NCBI GenBank assembly: GCA_964499015.1
Contig: CAZCJA010000033.1
Location: 1-24,524, forward strand
From: CAZCJA01 sp964499015
GTDB lineage: Bacteria; Elusimicrobiota; Elusimicrobia; F11
DNA length: 24,524 bases
Reading direction: 5' to 3'
Shown here: positions 23,448 through 24,524 of the stretch, piece after piece
How the letters are laid out: each line of letters opens with the position of its first letter
Numbering within the stretch: position 1 is the stretch's first letter
Notes under the pieces: model-generated
The model's database searches: none
What the model was told of the DNA's origin: nothing
The model's input: only the letters and a program-made list of their open reading frames with translations
Program-made: the position numbers and the translations under genes

Positions 23448-24431
23448 ATGGTTGAGGATTACGTAAACGGATTGGAATCCGGGAACCGATCCGTTCTAGC
23501 TCGGGCTATAACTTTGGTTGAAAGCCGTGCACCAGCGCATCGCAAAAAAGCGGATGAAGTTTTAAAGCGGATCATGGGCCGCACCGGAAAAGCCAAGCGC
23601 ATTGGCATTACCGGCGTTCCAGGTGTGGGGAAAAGCACGTTTATAGAAGCGTTGGGTTGTCGGTTGTGCGACAGCGGGCATCGGGTGGCGGTTTTGACGG
23701 TTGATCCGACAAGCGCGCTTTCGGGAGGCAGTATCTTGGGTGATAAAACGCGAATGGAACAATTGTCACGCCATGAGAATGCGTTTATCCGTCCGTCGGC
23801 AGCGGGAGAAACACTGGGCGGAGTTGCGCGCAAAACGCGTGAGTCTATGTTGATCTGCGAGGCCGCTGGTTTTGACGTTGTTTTGGTTGAAACCGTGGGC
23901 GTGGGCCAAAGCGAGATCACGGTTCGATCTATGGTGGATTTTTTCCTATTGATGCTTCTTCCCGGCGGCGGAGACGAATTGCAGGGGATAAAAAAAGGGG
24001 TGGTGGAGTTGGCCGATTCCCTCTTCGTTAATAAAGCCGACGGAACGAACAAGGAATTGGCGGAGCTTTCTCAACGGGAGTATGCCGTTGCGGTAAGGGG
24101 GCTTCGTCCGGCCACGCGCGGATGGCGCAGTGAAGTGTATACAGGATCGGCAAAAACCGGGGAAGGACTGGCGGAAATGTGGAAGGTGATTGAACGATTT
24201 TTCGATTTGATGGGAAGTTCCGGTTTTATCAGTCAGCGGCGCCGTGACCAAACCCAGGCTTGGCTGCGCGACATGGTACGCGAGGAACTTGTTGGGCGTT
24301 TTTTTCAAGACGAACGGATGCAGGTCTGTCTGAAGGAGATTGAGGCTTTGCTGCAAACGAACACCATTGCTGTTTCGGAAGGTGTGGAAAAATTATTGGA
24401 CGCATTCGATAAAAGGGGGAGTGCTTCATGA
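23448..24431 (+). CDS. meaB: MeaB/ArgK family GTPase, methylmalonyl-CoA mutase chaperone
   Basis: A 327-aa G3E P-loop GTPase that guards and reloads methylmalonyl-CoA mutase with adenosylcobalamin. It shows Walker A G-V-P-G-V-G-K-S-T (residues 56-64), the switch-region V-D-P-T-S-A-x-S-G-G-S-I-L-G-D-K-T-R-M (85-103), V-E-T-V-G-V-G-Q-S-E (147-156) and N-K-A-D (195-198). The frame is open upstream into mutB, but ATG at 23448 gives the family-typical N-terminus before L-A-R-A-I-T-L-V-E-S and a usual length. A TTG directly before it is an alternative. The only good Shine-Dalgarno-like sequence, GGAGGAG at 23410-23416, is about 30 nt away, so translation is probably coupled to mutB. Its stop overlaps the next start by 4 nt. 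Confidence 0.95.
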   Translation: MVEDYVNGLESGNRSVLARAITLVESRAPAHRKKADEVLKRIMGRTGKAKRIGITGVPGVGKSTFIEALGCRLCDSGHRVAVLTVDPTSALSGGSILGDKTRMEQLSRHENAFIRPSAAGETLGGVARKTRESMLICEAAGFDVVLVETVGVGQSEITVRSMVDFFLLMLLPGGGDELQGIKKGVVELADSLFVNKADGTNKELAELSQREYAVAVRGLRPATRGWRSEVYTGSAKTGEGLAEMWKVIERFFDLMGSSGFISQRRRDQTQAWLRDMVREELVGRFFQDERMQVCLKEIEALLQTNTIAVSEGVEKLLDAFDKRGSAS

Positions 24432-24524
24432 TTCAGCGAATTGACCATCTTGGCATCGCGGTTAAAAATCTGGACCAAGCCGTTTCTTATTATGAAAAAG
24501 CATTGGGAATAAAATGTGAGCGCC
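24428..24524 (+). CDS. mce: Methylmalonyl-CoA epimerase, N-terminal fragment (cut by window end)
   Basis: The first 32 codons read M-I-Q-R-I-D-H-L-G-I-A-V-K-N-L-D-Q-A, then S-Y-Y-E-K-A-L-G. This is the start of a vicinal-oxygen-chelate domain with the first metal ligand His7. In this setting it is methylmalonyl-CoA epimerase, which interconverts the (R) form used by the mutase and the (S) form used by carboxylases and transcarboxylases. Other VOC proteins share this start, so the name rests mainly on context. The ATGA overlap with meaB continues the operon past the window end. Confidence 0.85.
   Translation, partial: MIQRIDHLGIAVKNLDQAVSYYEKALGIKCER

Overview
The window is a gene-dense bacterial chromosome segment from a draft assembly. 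A run of ten Ns at 19782-19791 marks a scaffold join, and the genes at both ends are cut by the window edges. A very large multidomain protein with an unusual domain mix, a stand-alone chlamydia-type SWIB protein, a membrane pyrophosphatase and a methylmalonyl-CoA pathway together suggest a PVC-superphylum-like bacterium. Candidatus Omnitrophota is my best guess. This is inference from gene content, because no rRNA or other phylogenetic marker is present.

Region 1 (1-8397) is one open reading frame of at least 2798 codons. It starts as a metallo-beta-lactamase/beta-CASP ribonuclease with all visible metal ligands. It continues through a degenerate GHKL ATPase-like stretch, a first CPBP-like membrane module, a helical-repeat region, a proline-rich linker and a J-domain-like segment. 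It ends with two tandem copies of a unit of about 1.25 kb, each holding another CPBP-like membrane module.

Region 2 (8398-11177) holds a SWIB-domain gene with its own promoter and terminator. It is followed by a compact run of four genes: a short-chain dehydrogenase, a four-helix membrane protein, a GGDEF protein with an altered signature, and an anchored domain resembling the C-terminal part of CcmI/CycH.

Region 3 (11178-14116) holds lexA behind a perfect palindromic operator and a probably leaderless promoter, with one or two small downstream ORFs. Convergent to it is the PEP synthase/PPDK regulatory protein. An initiator tRNA with a strong terminator and a divergent LysR-type regulator follow.

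Region 4 (14117-24524) is one long co-directional cassette: a 110-aa beta-rich protein, a biotin-dependent carboxyltransferase (PycB/OadA/5S type), a 255-aa protein of unknown function, a K+-dependent-type membrane pyrophosphatase, methylmalonyl-CoA mutase small and large subunits, the MeaB chaperone GTPase and the start of methylmalonyl-CoA epimerase. Several junctions overlap by 4 nt (ATGA) or are separated by 3 nt, which supports a single transcription unit. The LysR gene faces it across a promoter region with a strong dyad.

Read together, region 4 encodes interconversion of succinyl-CoA, methylmalonyl-CoA and propionyl-CoA, with carboxyl transfer to or from pyruvate/oxaloacetate. It also encodes an ion pump driven by pyrophosphate. 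The nearby PPDK regulator fits a metabolism in which PEP formation from pyruvate releases PPi that the pump can use. No CRISPR array, insertion sequence, integrase or phage gene was seen, and there is no stretch over 300 bases without a gene.
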